From the NCBI GenBank assembly GCA_963920765.1, contig OY987250.1:18840409-18904408 (forward strand): a stretch of 64,000 nt of DNA. Reading direction: 5' to 3'. The notes under the pieces were generated by a model. That model did not search any database. It was not told the DNA's origin and saw only the letters and a program-made list of their open reading frames with translations. Origin of the DNA: Ulota crispa. Its lineage: Eukaryota > Streptophyta > Bryopsida > Orthotrichales > Orthotrichaceae. This document shows, piece after piece, positions 49,301 through 59,888 of this stretch. Each line of letters opens with the position of its first letter. The first letter of the stretch is position 1. The translations under genes were made by a program, and so were the position numbers.

Positions 49301-51200
49301 CTCAAGGCTTGCCGCAACCAAACTCACAAGGATCCTCAGGAAAGGCGCGGCCACTTGACCTGATTGGTTCTTGCAAGGGCCAACTGTGTTCTATGGTGGC
49401 CGCTGCGTCCTGTACTAGTACAATCAAAACGTGTGAGTGGTGGTGGTAGGCGTCTCGAGGGGTGCATGAGGTGCACGGTTTGCGCTCTTGCAACCAAAAG
49501 CTGCTGGTCGTTCATCACTTTGCATTGCACCTACCAGTTTAAGTGCGCCGCTATTATTGCAGATCCTTGAGGCGTGCGTGCGGTGGTGCTGACCGCATTC
49601 TAGGTGGTATTGTGTTGCACCTTGCTTGCGGGGTTTCACGAGGTGCCATTTGGAAGAGGTGTTGTCGTGGACTTGTCGCTGGGTTCTTTTGGATGCCGTG
49701 AGGCGCGTGTGCAGTGGACATTTTCTTGTGCAAACTAGGTTGGTATCCTGTCGTGCCCTAGTTTTGAGGTTTCATGGGATATTGCTCAGGCGGGGCATCA
49801 TTGTGTGCTTGTCAATCATTTTCCAGTGGTCAGCGCGCTAGTGGAGCATTGGTCTTGATTGCTGGTCGGTAGCTTCTTGTGGCATCATAGAGGACATGGC
49901 CAAAAGCAATACTTAGATCGGACCGGGAGCGGGTTGCGCCTCGTGGGGTGCCGCTTGTCAACATGTGGTGGTGGTGGTGAACTAGTCTTGTCTCCTATAT
50001 GTGAGTTTGTCGCCCTTGCTGGTGGCGGAGGCTAATTGTTAGTCTTATGCCGATATGCAACTAATTGCGCAGCCGGAGCTATCTGAGCCGCTTTCCTTTT
50101 CATGCAAGAGGCAATGCTTGCGGTGGCTTGGCGCACGCGCCTCCTAGACCTCCTAAAAATGGAGGCTAGCTAGGCACCGTGGTGACAAGTCACATTGCGG
50201 GAGTGCAGCTCCTCCCTTTTAGTTGCCATTAAGAATGCATTGATTGAACTGAGTCAAGGTGGGAACATGACAAGTAGCGAGCGCGAGGATCATTCATGTC
50301 CAAACGCAAGGGAATGTGGTGGAATATTGCGCGTGCTTTGCTGTCGCAGGCTGAAGTGCGCGAGGTCTTGCCCGTGCCATCTGGACAATGAAGCACGCCA
50401 TACTCCCTCTTTGGAGGGGTGCGCGCTGCTGAAGGAGATAATGATTGGGACCACTTCTTACAGGGCCTCTCACAGTTGGCGCGTGACGGCGCGGATGTTA
50501 GCCCACATTGCTCTCCTGACCCTCTACATCAGGCACGTTGCTAGGCGTGGCCAATGTGGTGTGAAAGTTGCGGTTTTTGTGTTGCAACAGGTGGGAGGCT
50601 TAGGGGACACGCCCGCTTATGCGCAACTCTAGATCCCAAAACCAAGATTGGTGTGAGCCACAGATGAGCCAGGCGCTTATTGGTTGTGAGACCTTGTGAC
50701 GCGGAGGGTACTCAACAAGAGTGCGTTGGAAGACTGGCTTTGGTGGTGGAGCGGGTTGAGTCAAGACGCTTAGTAAGACCATATCACACTTTTTATACCA
50801 TTGCACTTCTTAGAGGGCCCCTTGAGATTGGCATGCAATGCGGATGCGAGAGCTCGCGCCGCTCTCTTGACCTTCTACATTAGGCCACGCCGCCCGGTGT
50901 GGTGTAAAAAGCCACAATCACCTTGTTGCTTTGGGTGGGAGCAACAATCTGGCGTGGACTCTAGGTCCTTGTGACATGGACGGTTCTTGAACAGAGAGGG
51001 CTTTGCAAGTTCGGGCAGAGCGGGTCAGCCCGGGGTGTTGATTGAGCAAGGTGATTGCACGCTACGGTCAACCCTCTAGCCAAATGTAAGAATATACATG
51101 GTGAGTACAAGTTGTACAAATAATTAGTATGCCGCATATTTAGGCGCATCCAGGGGTTCTTTGTCAATGACTCTGCAAAGGTGCCAGAGAATTTGGCGTA
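49300..51200. other. GC- and CpG-rich block without a recognised gene
   Basis: A sharp rise in GC relative to the flanking 30%-like DNA, with many intact CG dinucleotides (GGCGCGGCC, GCGCGAGG, GCGCACGCGCC). Several open frames occur on both strands, as expected from composition, and none resembles a known protein. A diverged tandem pair (50440-50600 and 50790-50950) lies inside. It could be a promoter or CpG-rich end region of the block that follows, or a degenerate repeat. Confidence 0.5.
50440..50950 (+). repeat. Diverged tandem duplication, period about 351 bp
   Basis: CTCTCCTGACCCTCTACATC (50511) against CTCTCTTGACCTTCTACAT (50862), then CACGTTGCTAGGCGTGG against CACGCCGCCCGGTGTGG, and GGTGGGAGGC against GGTGGGAGCA. 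Confidence 0.6.
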
Positions 51201-51512
51201 CTAATAGTTTCCTGCAAAAGCACCAAAAGATGCGGCATATTGCCGGTTGTACAATATGTACAATGACAAAGGGGCCAATGCTTCAGTGGTGGTTTCAAGA
51301 TTTCATTCTATGTGTTTCATTTTCATGTGAAGGTTTGTTATTTTGTATGCATATTATTTTCACTTTAGCTCTTTGTAATGGCAAATCAAAGGCTCATAGA
51401 ATGACGTGCCAGATTCAAGAGGAAGGGACCTTGTGGGAGGGCCGAGGATTATAATGCAGTGCCGGAGAGTCTAAGAGATGGAGAGGCAGAGAGGCAACGG
51501 AAATGTTGACAT

Positions 51513-52154
51513 TTGCTAAGGGAGAGAGAAGAAGCAGCGAGGTTGCTTGCTATTGCTCAAGATGAATTGGAGGTAGAAAGGGAGATGTCTTCACAAGAAC
51601 TTTCACTAGTTGTGTCCAAAATTGTGGATTTTTTCATAATAAAGATGCAAGGTTGTTGGACGGCATCTTCTAGGTTGAAGATTATGGAACATTTTTTGGA
51701 AAATGAATGTATATCTCCATTTCTTCCTGAGTATTATCCTTGTGGGCAAGATGCCAAGGCTCAATTTGAATTCCTCAAGAACTATCACTTGGAGTTGGAC
51801 GCTGTGAAGGGTGTTCAATCGGCAGATATGCATGCTAGGAAGGCTATTCTCTTAGATGCAGCTATATCTGCTTTTGTGATAAATACCAAAGCTTTGTTAC
51901 GGGTTTTGAAAGTTCGTCCATCCAATTTAAGAGTGGCTATAACCCGCCAAAGTAGTGTGCGTCTGCTTGGAACACCATTTGCACTTGCAAGACTCAAAAA
52001 GAGACCTGGTTTTCCTGACAAGATTAAAGACCTTGTTACAAAGTGGTGGACAAAAGAGACCCGTGTAAGCTCCAATTGGAAGCAAATTGTACAAAAATGG
52101 ATAAGCCCTAAAATGTATCAGAAGCATTGCACTCACTATTTGCTTGAAAGCCAA
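51513..52154 (+). CDS. 5' exon of a DDE/RNase H-like (transposase-type) gene
   Basis: Seen: 214 open codons. It starts Glu/Arg-rich (REREEAARLLAIAQDELEVE) and continues to WWTKETRVSSNWKQIVQKW and KHCTHYLLESQ, ending exactly at a GT donor. The next exon continues in phase 0 after an intron of 391 bp (GTATTG ... CTTGCAG). The block TRVS-x-N/P...H-x-HxL-x2-SQ ahead of FE-x-LKPYFVR is, from memory, the usual N-terminal arrangement in uncharacterised plant proteins of this DDE-like family, which have animal relatives. The function of this part (DNA binding?) is not known. The true start is upstream or at a non-ATG reading here, since a stop precedes 51513. Confidence is good that it is coding and moderate for the family. 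Confidence 0.6.
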
Positions 52155-52545
52155 GTATTGTCAATGGACTGCAGTATGGCAGCACCCTATTCAACCTTTC
52201 CTTTGTCATGTATACAATCCTAGATATTCTTTCCGTCCGTCATATACACTACGCATGCCCACACCTTCATACATTTCCTTTGGCTATTTGATGGCTTGTA
52301 TGTGTACTTTGCAATACGTTTATTGTAACAATTTAAGTACATATTGTAGTAATAAATGTACAGTACATAACATTTGCACAGTAGGTCTAAAGATTGAGTA
52401 TTTAGAGTGCCTTTTCTGTCGGATGTTTGCTTTGTTGAAGGTTTGTACTCCACATGTTCTGCTGCGTATTAGGGTTTAGGGTATATGGACATGGTTTGTA
52501 CTTGTCAATACCTCTTTTTCATGAAATTTTATTGCATTCTTGCAG
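52155..52545 (+). other. Intron of the DDE-like gene
   Basis: GTATTG at the 5' edge and TTCTTGCAG at the 3' edge, phase 0, 391 bp. It contains several TGTAC words. Confidence 0.6.
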
Positions 52546-53419
52546 ACTGCATTCTTCCATTGGTTTAAGGTTGCCCACCAAGACGTGCCAATCAAACAGA
52601 GAGCCTTTGAGAAACTAAAGCCTTATTTTGTTAGAGCTTGCAACGAGAGGAATGTTTGTTGTTGCAGATAGCACGTAGAGATTGGCATGCTCAAGGAGGG
52701 ATTCAATCAGATTTGGGATGGCACAAGGGGAATCCACATCTTAGAAAATTGCTAATGCGTGTGTGATTTGTATCTCTTTTGTGTGGAAGAGTTGAGGTGC
52801 AACACACATATGAAGACATATGCAAGTACAACAACTCTGTGGCAGGAGATTGTCTGCCCTAAGCCTGAAAATGAAGAGTGGCATGTTTTGCAATGTGTCA
52901 TGGGTACGTGTGGAAGTTGTGGTATTTCAAAGCTTTCGATTTACCCTCTTGAATCATCATCATCTTCAAACGTCACTTGGAAGTGTTTTGAGAGTGAAAT
53001 CATTGGGGTGACGCAAGATGGGAAGTCCCGGAAGAGGGTTGTTGAGGTATATAAAGACACCTCTCCACGAGTGTTCTTTGAATACTTCAAGTCTAAATTG
53101 CCCCAATTCGTGAAGCACAGCTTCATTGCAAGGTGGCAGGACAACCACTGCAAGCGTTCTATGCAAAGTTTGGGCAAAGATGTGATTTTATCACATATCG
53201 ATTTTGCCAAGAACTACATTTTTGAGATTCAAAACTAGATTCAGAGCATGTACTAGTGCTCAATGGAGATCAGTATCCTTGTGCACATCACGTATTGTTT
53301 CAAACTTGATAGAGACATGGTGAAGGAATCGCATTTCTACATAACTAATGACAAAAAGCATGAGTCTCTTTTCGTACAGCATTGCTTGATGCAACATTGG
53401 CAATGGCTAGAGTCTCAAG
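52546..53419 (+). pseudogene. Central exon of the DDE-like gene, interrupted by in-frame stops
   Basis: One continuous frame reads KQRAFEKLKPYFVR, NERNVCCC, then a Cys-containing region (CVMGTCGSCG), then FVKHSFIARWQDNHCKRS, HIDFAKNYIFEIQN and HFYITNDKKHESLFVQHCL. Known pattern: relatives show FE-x-LKPYFVR...R-x-CCC-x2-H, a Cys-rich region, [MI]DFAEN[YF], then Q[SN]-x-HW and a D-x2-HD/E segment. The Asp of DFAEN is probably the first catalytic acid of an RNase H fold. Here the Glu of that motif is Lys. The frame is broken four times (three TAG, one TAA) with no frameshift, which suggests recent decay. The exon ends at CAAG/GTGTAC. Confidence 0.6.
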
Positions 53420-53611
53420 GTGTACACGATAGTGCCCTTACCTCTATATTTCTTGTCTTCCTCTCTAATTTAAACTACATGCCTAGCTCTTACAAGAGTA
53501 TTTTGTGGCTAGCATGGAGAATCTAAACTTTATGCTATGATGCTAGCTTATGTACTGCACTTAGAAACGGTATGGTTGAATTGATTGTTGTCCAGGCATT
53601 GTAATACAAGG

Positions 53612-54631
53612 ATTTGACCGAAGCACCACATAGTGTGGTCCAATGGTTGTGCAAGCCAGTTCAAAGGTGCCCAAGCATTCTATTTTATGTCCAAATATCT
53701 CAATGCCACCAATGGTTGTATTATGAACTGGAACTTTTTTGGAACAGGTCATGGGAAGGGAGAGAGGGACGGGGCTAGTGCTATTGTGAAGCATGCACTT
53801 AGGCAGTCTCAATTACACAACACATGGAGGAGGATGCAAAATGCTAACAACGCAGTGTCTTTCTTGAACAAAACAATGAGAGGGACAGTCCATACTAACT
53901 TTGAGAAGATAGGCATCAAGGAAGTGAAGAGATTCTTTTGGGAAATCCCCAAGGACATTATGATGGATTATAGCTATCACTGTGAAACCGTTCAAGGTTC
54001 CCAAGCATTACTTTCAATTTACTCGTTTGCTGTTGCAAACCCAACGCAACTGTTTGTTTGCAAACTCTCATGCTTTTGTGCCTATTGTCTAGACGGCAAT
54101 TTTGCAAATTGTGTGAATAGATCTCACGTTGAAAATTGGGATCTCGTGAAACTAAAACCGTATGATCTCCAAGATGTGGCTAACCACATGACACACCACA
54201 ATGTCCCAAATGACAAGGATTGGGAGGAAGCCATCGAAGGCAAGGGATTTAGAGATTTGATTCGGCCAAGTGACAACTTTGTTGTCCCTGTTGTGGAGGG
54301 CGATATTGAAGGTGTGGAGTTTTATATTCTGCAATGCACAAGGGGGAAGTATGAGATTCAGCAAGGTTTCAAATGCGCTTAGGGCCCTGATTTTGAAGCT
54401 GGAGACTTCATCTTACAAGGGACTTATTATCAAAAGTAGAACAGTGGATGTGTATTTTTGAGCAACTCTCAACCAGCCCATATTGATACACATCTTGTGG
54501 TGCATGGTAAATTTGCTATGATTCCAAAGCCAGGCAAGAAAAAAGGTGGGGAGGTTACCTACGACATAAGCAAAGACAATATCGACACTATTAGGGCTTA
54601 GTTACATTGGTTCAGGGAGGAAGAGGACTAA
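53612..54631 (+). pseudogene. 3' exon of the DDE-like gene (WSNGCASQFKG / GHGKGERDG)
   Basis: Reads PKHHIVWSNGCASQFKGAQA, then NWNFFGTGHGKGERDGASAI-VKHALRQ, then an intact frame of about 250 codons and a tail with HLVVHGKFAMIPKPGKKKGG, ending EEED-TAA at 54629-54631. Relatives carry [FW]SDG-x-xSQ[FY]K and FFxTGHGKGxxDGxGAxVKR. The Asp of SDG and the acid after HGKG are the likely second and third metal ligands. Here SDG is SNG, so the second ligand is lost if that reading is right. Three further TAG interrupt the tail. The junction with the previous exon is one base out of phase with the obvious acceptors. It is probably an inactive copy of a DNA-transposon-type gene. Confidence 0.62.
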
Positions 54632-55248
54632 AAATGATTTAGGGTGACTTTATTTTTAATATACATCCATTACTTGGAATACTTTAACTGCAGTAGTCTC
54701 TTTACGCATGTTGTTTTGTAATTTGAAAAAATGCCGCTTTCATTTGGTGCTTCTTTGTTGAATCTATACTTAGGTATACTCATTTGTATTCTATTATGCT
54801 TTTTTTGTGTTGAAGCGGTTTCTTCAATGTACAATACCATACTCTTGTACTATATTATTAATTGTTCAAAGATGGAATGAGCTGCACAATTCATCCATTA
54901 TGTAAGCATTATATTCCAAAACCCAAAACTTACATCATTGTATAATGGCATTCTCCTTATATAGTTACTTCATTTTGTACAATTTCATATCCCATGTACA
55001 AATTTGTACTTGGCTACTTCTGTCTGCACAATGTACTGACCCATTGTACTTTCCAAATGATCTTTGAAGGTGCGTTAATGGTACTTGGATTGACCTTTAA
55101 GTTGTAGGCTCAAATTTTGGAACGTTGTCAGCAAACACTCATTGTGAATTGGGCGGCATATGGAATTGCCAACACTTCGTTGCCTTTGGCAGTTCTTTTG
55201 TTTCAGTGGTTTGTAAGAGACGTGTAGAGGTTTTTTTGTTTTTTTCTG
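54632..55248. other. Intergenic DNA rich in GTAC words
   Basis: No exon seen. It contains many TTGTAC and GTACAA words, among them the palindrome GTACAAATTTGTAC (about 54996). Confidence 0.5.
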
Positions 55249-55626
55249 TTGTGTTGCTCTTGTGTTTTTTGTGCAATGTCTAACCCTCCATTCCCAAAGT
55301 CTCCACTAGTTCAACAATGTAGCATGGATTATTTTCCTTTTCGTAGCTCTAGGCTTATTCAACAATGCATCATGCGCTACTTTTCATTGTGTAGTACTAG
55401 ACGTCATTCCTTGGCCAAAGTAAACAATCATTTTGATTCTTCAGTTACTTCCTTATATAGTTTTGTCTCAAAAACAACAACGTCAAAGCAAGGAAACATT
55501 GCGTACTATCTAGGACTTTGTAGCACTAGAACTACTATTGTCAAAAGCAGTGAGGCATTGTTTGAGCGAGCAATGGAGATAGAAGGCCCTACACTCTCTT
55601 TTGAGTTGCTGAACCAGAGTCTGTGA
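55249..55626 (+). CDS. Hypothetical exon, Ser/Cys-rich, internally repetitive
   Basis: An open stretch of 125 codons with a loosely repeated motif (VQQCSMDYFPFRSSR, IQQCIMRYFSLCSTRR, YYLGLCSTR). It is followed by a possible donor AAG/GTTTGT. No family is recognised. It follows the DDE-like gene on the same strand. It may be an exon of an unrelated or captured gene, or chance. Confidence 0.25.
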   Translation: MCCSCVFCAMSNPPFPKSPLVQQCSMDYFPFRSSRLIQQCIMRYFSLCSTRRHSLAKVNNHFDSSVTSLYSFVSKTTTSKQGNIAYYLGLCSTRTTIVKSSEALFERAMEIEGPTLSFELLNQSL

Positions 55627-55786
55627 AGGTTTGTATTCACAATTCCTATTACTTCCATTTCACTTTGATTTCAACTTGCTGTTTGACATAATTTAAGGAC
55701 AAGGAATTAGGAGAAGTTTTCAATTATAATGTAATGCCCACATCCTAGTACTAATTGACACCTTGCTTTTGGTTTGTTCATTGTAG

Positions 55787-55913
55787 GAATCTCAAAATGG
55801 TTCCTTCCAAGGGTCAAATTGAAGGCATCATTGGCGCTGTGTTTGATTGCAATTTCCAATTGATTGCGGCAATTCTAGATTTCGTTTGCTCATGGCATAG
55901 TCAACAAGTTTAG
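55787..55913 (+). CDS. Possible short exon
   Basis: After a good acceptor (TTTGTTCATTGTAG) a frame reads MVPSKGQIEGIIGAVFDCNF and ILDFVCSWHSQQV, then TAG. No family recognised. Confidence 0.2.
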
Positions 55914-57031
55914 CTCTTGTCTTGCTCTCCGTTTTTCCATAGCCTTGCCCATGACAACATAATTGAGATATGTACTTCATTCTAATACACTGATTATTAT
56001 CTTTCTATGTTATACAGATTGTAAACATTCATTGCATTGAATTATGTTCAGCTCTAGTGTAGAATGGTCATAGATTTACTGTCCTAATTCAATGGGATGA
56101 AAAGCTATTAGTATTTAGAACTGAGCGTATTGTTTTGATTTAGTTGTTTCCTTGAGGTAGTATAATAGTGGTTTCAAATTTCAAGCGTTTACCCTCTATG
56201 CAATGGGGGGATGGAGTTCAGATTCATGACATACAATTTGTGATCTCACTATGTAAATTTTTCATTTCTTTGTACATCATTAGTGTTTGTAATGGTTCAT
56301 GTACTACTCTTATTATGAGAGGTATGTCATTGTAACAAGACAACTGCATTTGCATTGATAGTGGTAATTGAAATGAATGTTTGTAAAGTGTTGCACTACC
56401 ATTTTATAGTTCCAAGGGTACAAACTGTACTACCTTGAACCGAGGTTCAAGATTTAGAATTGTTGAGTTACTTATACTTTAGAAATTGTAGTGTTTCTAG
56501 TGTATGTAGTAGTACAACTGCATTTGTTTCGATAACAATAACCTAACAAATGTTAGTACATTGTTGCAGTACCACCTTATGGTATCATTAGTACAAATTG
56601 TACATTGTAACCCATATTCATGTTTTAAAATTGTTGAATTACATTTAGTTCAAAAATTGCATAATTTGTAATGTTTGTAATTACATGTTGTACTTTTGAT
56701 GTTTACAATAGTACAAGTCAATCCTAATGGAACAATCATCTTTGATTTAAATCAATAACAGTTGTACTACCAATACAAAACACTAAATATGGAGTACCAA
56801 AACGAGATCTACCTTTTCCTATACGTTTAGTTGGACTTTATGTACTATCTCTATTGTTGACAGCATTTGCATTGAGGTCATGGATTGGAGGCATTTAATA
56901 TTTATTAAGCTATGTACAATCTATATGGATCTGCTGGATGCAGTTGTTTTTGTTCCCCGACATTGAGCCTTGAGTCAAAATAAGTAGACTAATGTTCCTA
57001 AGTACTCCTACAATGGTGAAAGGACCCATCA
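55914..57031. other. Intergenic or intronic DNA, very rich in GTAC words
   Basis: From 56270 to 56830 there are many copies of AGTAC, GTACAA or TTGTAC, several as near-palindromes (AGTACAAATTGTACATT). No exon identified. Confidence 0.5.
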
Positions 57032-57340
57032 ATGCCAAAGTACAAGAGCAAACGTAAGTGCAAGAAACAGCTCACGCGCTTGCGAAAGTGCTTCAGCAAT
57101 GTCTGCAAGAGGTGGAGTTCACAATCCTTTTCCTTTGCAGATCCTCGGAGTGTGTGGTGTAAGTGGTACGGGAGGTCAGTTGCATGGGGTTTAGGGTCTT
57201 TTATAGTGCTAATCTTACATGATCATTTGTTTAAGTTTATTCCATAAGTAATTATTGTAGAACTTAGTACTGGATTATGCATGTTTGTAGTCTTATGATT
57301 GTTTCTAAATGTGTTTATTGCTGGGTGGATTTGTGGGCAG

Positions 57341-57484
57341 AGGCTTCTAAGCAAAACACAGTTCACCGTCTTCTATTATCTTGTCTTGCACGACAAGGCT
57401 CACAAACATTGGAATGTAGTGCACAATGAGAAGGATGTGGCCACGCTGTTGCATTGTCTAGATACTGGATATTACTTGACATAG
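57341..57484 (+). CDS. Probable exon of an unidentified gene
   Basis: A good acceptor (TGGATTTGTGGGCAG) is followed by a frame reading RLLSKTQFTVFYYLVLHDKA, HKHWNVVHNEKDVATLLHC and LDTGYYLT, then TAG, after which the frame continues for about 27 codons. The sequence has normal protein character and slightly resembles a beta-barrel chromatin-reader segment, but I cannot assign it. A weaker open stretch at 57032-57247 may belong to the same gene. Confidence 0.35.
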   Translation, partial: RLLSKTQFTVFYYLVLHDKAHKHWNVVHNEKDVATLLHCLDTGYYLT

Positions 57485-58320
57485 AAGTATTTTTTGGCAA
57501 ATGAGGACTTATATCCATCCATTGCCCAAAGTTTAGGTTTTAGTATTAATATTACCATTGTGATATGAATTATTCAAAATATTGAATTGGTAGTGTGGGA
57601 TTTCTTTCCTCGGGTGATTCTGGACATAATGTGACATTGCTTGTTACAAAAACATTTGGCTCTTGATTTGTAATGTTAATTGCTTTGAATATTGAGAATT
57701 TGTGGCGTATTGCAAGAGTTTAATGCTAATGATTACCAAGTAGGTCATACTATCAATATAGGTTCAAATTGATATAGCAACGACACAGGGAGAATGTGGT
57801 ACAAGATGGTCGTGCAAAAACACTAGCGTTTACAGCTACCATTCAGAAGCAGTTGTACATAGGTGGTTCTTTCTTGTATAGTACAAGTTTTAACTAGCTT
57901 TAGTAAAGTCAATTACTAGAGTCCATGCACTTTATGCACTAATGGTCTTTCACCTCATAATCAAATGTGCGTATGAATATATATTACTCAGAAGTTTTTG
58001 TTCTCCTTGTTTGCAACACATGCATGTTTCCTTCCATGTGTATAATTTTATACCCTGTGTACATCTCCGTACTTTGCATACAATTCTGTACTTTGCGTAC
58101 AATTTTGTACAAAATATACAAACTTTACAAATAAACATAGTTCAATCTTCCTTGCATGATCGTTCTGTCTTTCAACATAGTTCTCTTTCAGTACTAACAT
58201 GTCTTGGGTGGACGTTTAGACATTTGCGACTTTGGAAAACAGTACTGTAGCAAGAGTGTCATAATGCCAGATACAACCCAACACCAATTAGTTCACTGAT
58301 ACATCCACTAAGTAAATCCA
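57485..58320. other. Intergenic DNA between convergent gene groups
   Basis: Separates plus-strand models from minus-strand models. It holds a dense GTAC/TACAA run at 58040-58140. No exon seen. Confidence 0.45.
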
Positions 58321-58332
58321 TCACTTTCCACA

Positions 58333-58579
58333 CTATGCTAAGAAGTCATTGATTTGATGAATTGGGGGATTTCCTTTGTCAAGGCTGTGAGTGCTACCAC
58401 ACTTACAATGAAATGGTACTATAGCATCTAAAATTGGCATTTCAAAACTACATCCATAATCCCATGTCAACTCTACCAATGGTGGAATATCTTGCCGTGC
58501 AAAAAATGCAACATGGTAAATTCTTGGGTCTTTGCTGCTCATTCTGATGGGCACATCAACAAGGTTTGCATCTTCACAT
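58333..58579 (-). CDS. SUVR-like histone-lysine methyltransferase, 3' exon (end of SET and post-SET)
   Basis: Minus strand, following an acceptor TTTTCTAG. The reading begins at the C of the NHRC motif and runs CEDANLVDVPIRM, IYHVAFFARQDIPPL, ELTWDYG and FHCKCGS, ending NDFLA-TAG. Known: plant SUVR proteins have NHRC-x-DANL-x-[ED]IP...YYH-x-AFF...ELTWDYG...F-x-C-x-CGS-x2-C. ELTWDYG holds the catalytic-site Tyr, and the post-SET Cys residues bind a structural zinc with the Cys of NHRC. Here the third post-SET Cys is Ser (CGSTHS), so zinc binding may be weakened. SET enzymes of this class methylate histone H3 Lys9 in the nucleus. The splice joins AAC-CAC-AG to A-TGT in frame to give NHRC exactly. 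Confidence 0.82.
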
Positions 58580-58704
58580 CTAGAAAACAAGCAACTACAC
58601 GTAATGAAATTCAAAACATCACATGTATCATGAACTGTAAATTAATACTATATGAATCACAACAACTGCAATTCACAAATAACAAGTATAATTATGGCAA
58701 ATAC
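58580..58704 (-). other. Intron inside the SET domain
   Basis: 125 bp, GTATTTG ... TTTTCTAG on the minus strand. Removing it restores the conserved NHR-CEDANL junction, which is strong evidence for the model. Confidence 0.82.
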
Positions 58705-59048
58705 CTGTGGTTTAGGAATCTACTGACATTTTCCCATAAAGTGTTGTCTATGCAGAGTGCCGCATCATCAGTCACCACCAGCTCGGATTTCCAATTTGCG
58801 TCAAGTGCTAGCGTGAATGCCTCAGATTTTCCCAATTTTGAAGAAGCCCTCCACTGCATTAGTTCCTCATTTGTAACTATTTCTCCTACAAACCCAAAGA
58901 CAAAACTCCCCTTCCAAACGAGCTTCTTCCCTCGCAATCCCCATCCCTTTTCTCTAGTCCAAAAAACCTCAATGGAGATTTGCAATCCTTTTTTCATCAC
59001 CCTATTTCCTCCGCAGATGCAAGAGTCCTTGCACTCTTGAAGGAAAAC
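58705..59048 (-). CDS. SUVR-like histone-lysine methyltransferase, central exon (end of pre-SET, first half of SET)
   Basis: Reads VFLQECKDSCICGGNRVMKK from the acceptor ATATCAATCAG, then ISIEVFWTREKGWGLRGKKL, GSFVFGFVGEIVTNEEL, LDANWKSE, DDAALCIDNTLWENVSRFLNH. Known: in SUVR1/2/4-type enzymes FI-x-EC...C-x-C...CGNRVVQ-x-G closes the zinc-binding pre-SET domain, KGWGLR and E[FY]VGEI form the S-adenosylmethionine pocket, and N[IV][SA]RF[LI]NHR is the other half of that pocket. All are present and open for 115 codons, so this part has been under selection until recently. The neighbouring coiled-coil gene is on the same strand upstream. Confidence 0.82.
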
Positions 59049-59284
59049 CTGATTGATATGGCCAGGGCATGCAGAACCTTACTCTTGAGAACATTGTATA
59101 TTGCAAAATAAAGTATCTTCCTTCAAAACATACCATCTGTACAAATCAGTATCTAGTCATTATCCAATGTAAAACCAGTATACAATCAATACATAATATA
59201 CATGTTTACACATAGAAATCTAAAATTGTATGAGCGGAAAGGTAGAAAATATTGCATAATGCAAAGGCATAAAAATGTACTCAC

Positions 59285-59586
59285 CTATTTGTTTAGAATG
59301 GAACTTTGTAGATGACCTCATTTGTCACACGCCAAGCACAAGCACAAAATGTGATTCACCCCACAACAGCATTCATGCCCATGACAAGTACAGTCACCAC
59401 ATTGGCAAGAAGTGGGGAAATCTATTCCTTTTTAGCCAGCTTCTCAGATGTTCTTGTAGATAGCTTGGACAGAGAACAATAAGTAAATTCTTCTAAAGCA
59501 TGGAATCCCATACTTGGCATACACACCTTGATTGGAAATTTTTCCAACCCATTGGACAAGTTGTGTGCATCATACCACAGTTGTCC
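59285..59586 (-). pseudogene. Probable 5' pre-SET exon of the SUVR-like gene, frame inconsistent
   Basis: Bounded by a good acceptor (TGTCTATAG at 59587) and a near-perfect donor (AATAG/GTGAGT). One frame gives WYDAHNLSNGLEKFPIKV, LEEFTYC and STRTSEKLAKK, which fit the segment before a SUVR pre-SET domain. A second frame gives DFPTSCQCGDCTCHGHECCC, a pre-SET-like Cys cluster. The first frame resumes with FCACAWRVTNEVIYKV. The segments are not in one frame, and stops occur near the end. Either small indels have broken the gene here, or the true splicing differs from my model. Family signal is moderate. Confidence 0.5.
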
Positions 59587-59888
59587 CTATAGACAAGAAG
59601 ACAACCTCAAAAGCAATTAAGCTCCAAATGGCCGAGATTTTTTTCTACATGAATGAAACAACAAACTATACATTAAAAGAAGCAAGGAGTTGGGTTTCCA
59701 GCTCATATCACTGATGCTAATTTGCTCACTTTGGGTCTTTTTTGCTTGGGCCCTTCCTCGTGTCTTTATCCTTTGGCTTCCCCGGGTCTCTATCCTTCTA
59801 CTTCTCCATGTCTTTATCTTTTCACTTCTTCCCTCTAAAACCAACAAAAAAACAAATATGTCATATAATTGTAGATGATGATCACATC

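Noticed and set aside
49302-50883. Several open frames in the GC-rich block on both strands
   Set aside because: Overlapping frames in opposite directions, none with recognisable domains; expected from high GC content.
57032-57247. Lys/Arg-rich open frame
   Set aside because: All three frames look partly plausible and contain splice-like sites; no family match, so not called as its own gene.
58492-59040. Plus-strand open frame of 182 codons
   Set aside because: It is the antisense shadow of the SUVR-like exons, which carry clear SET motifs on the minus strand.
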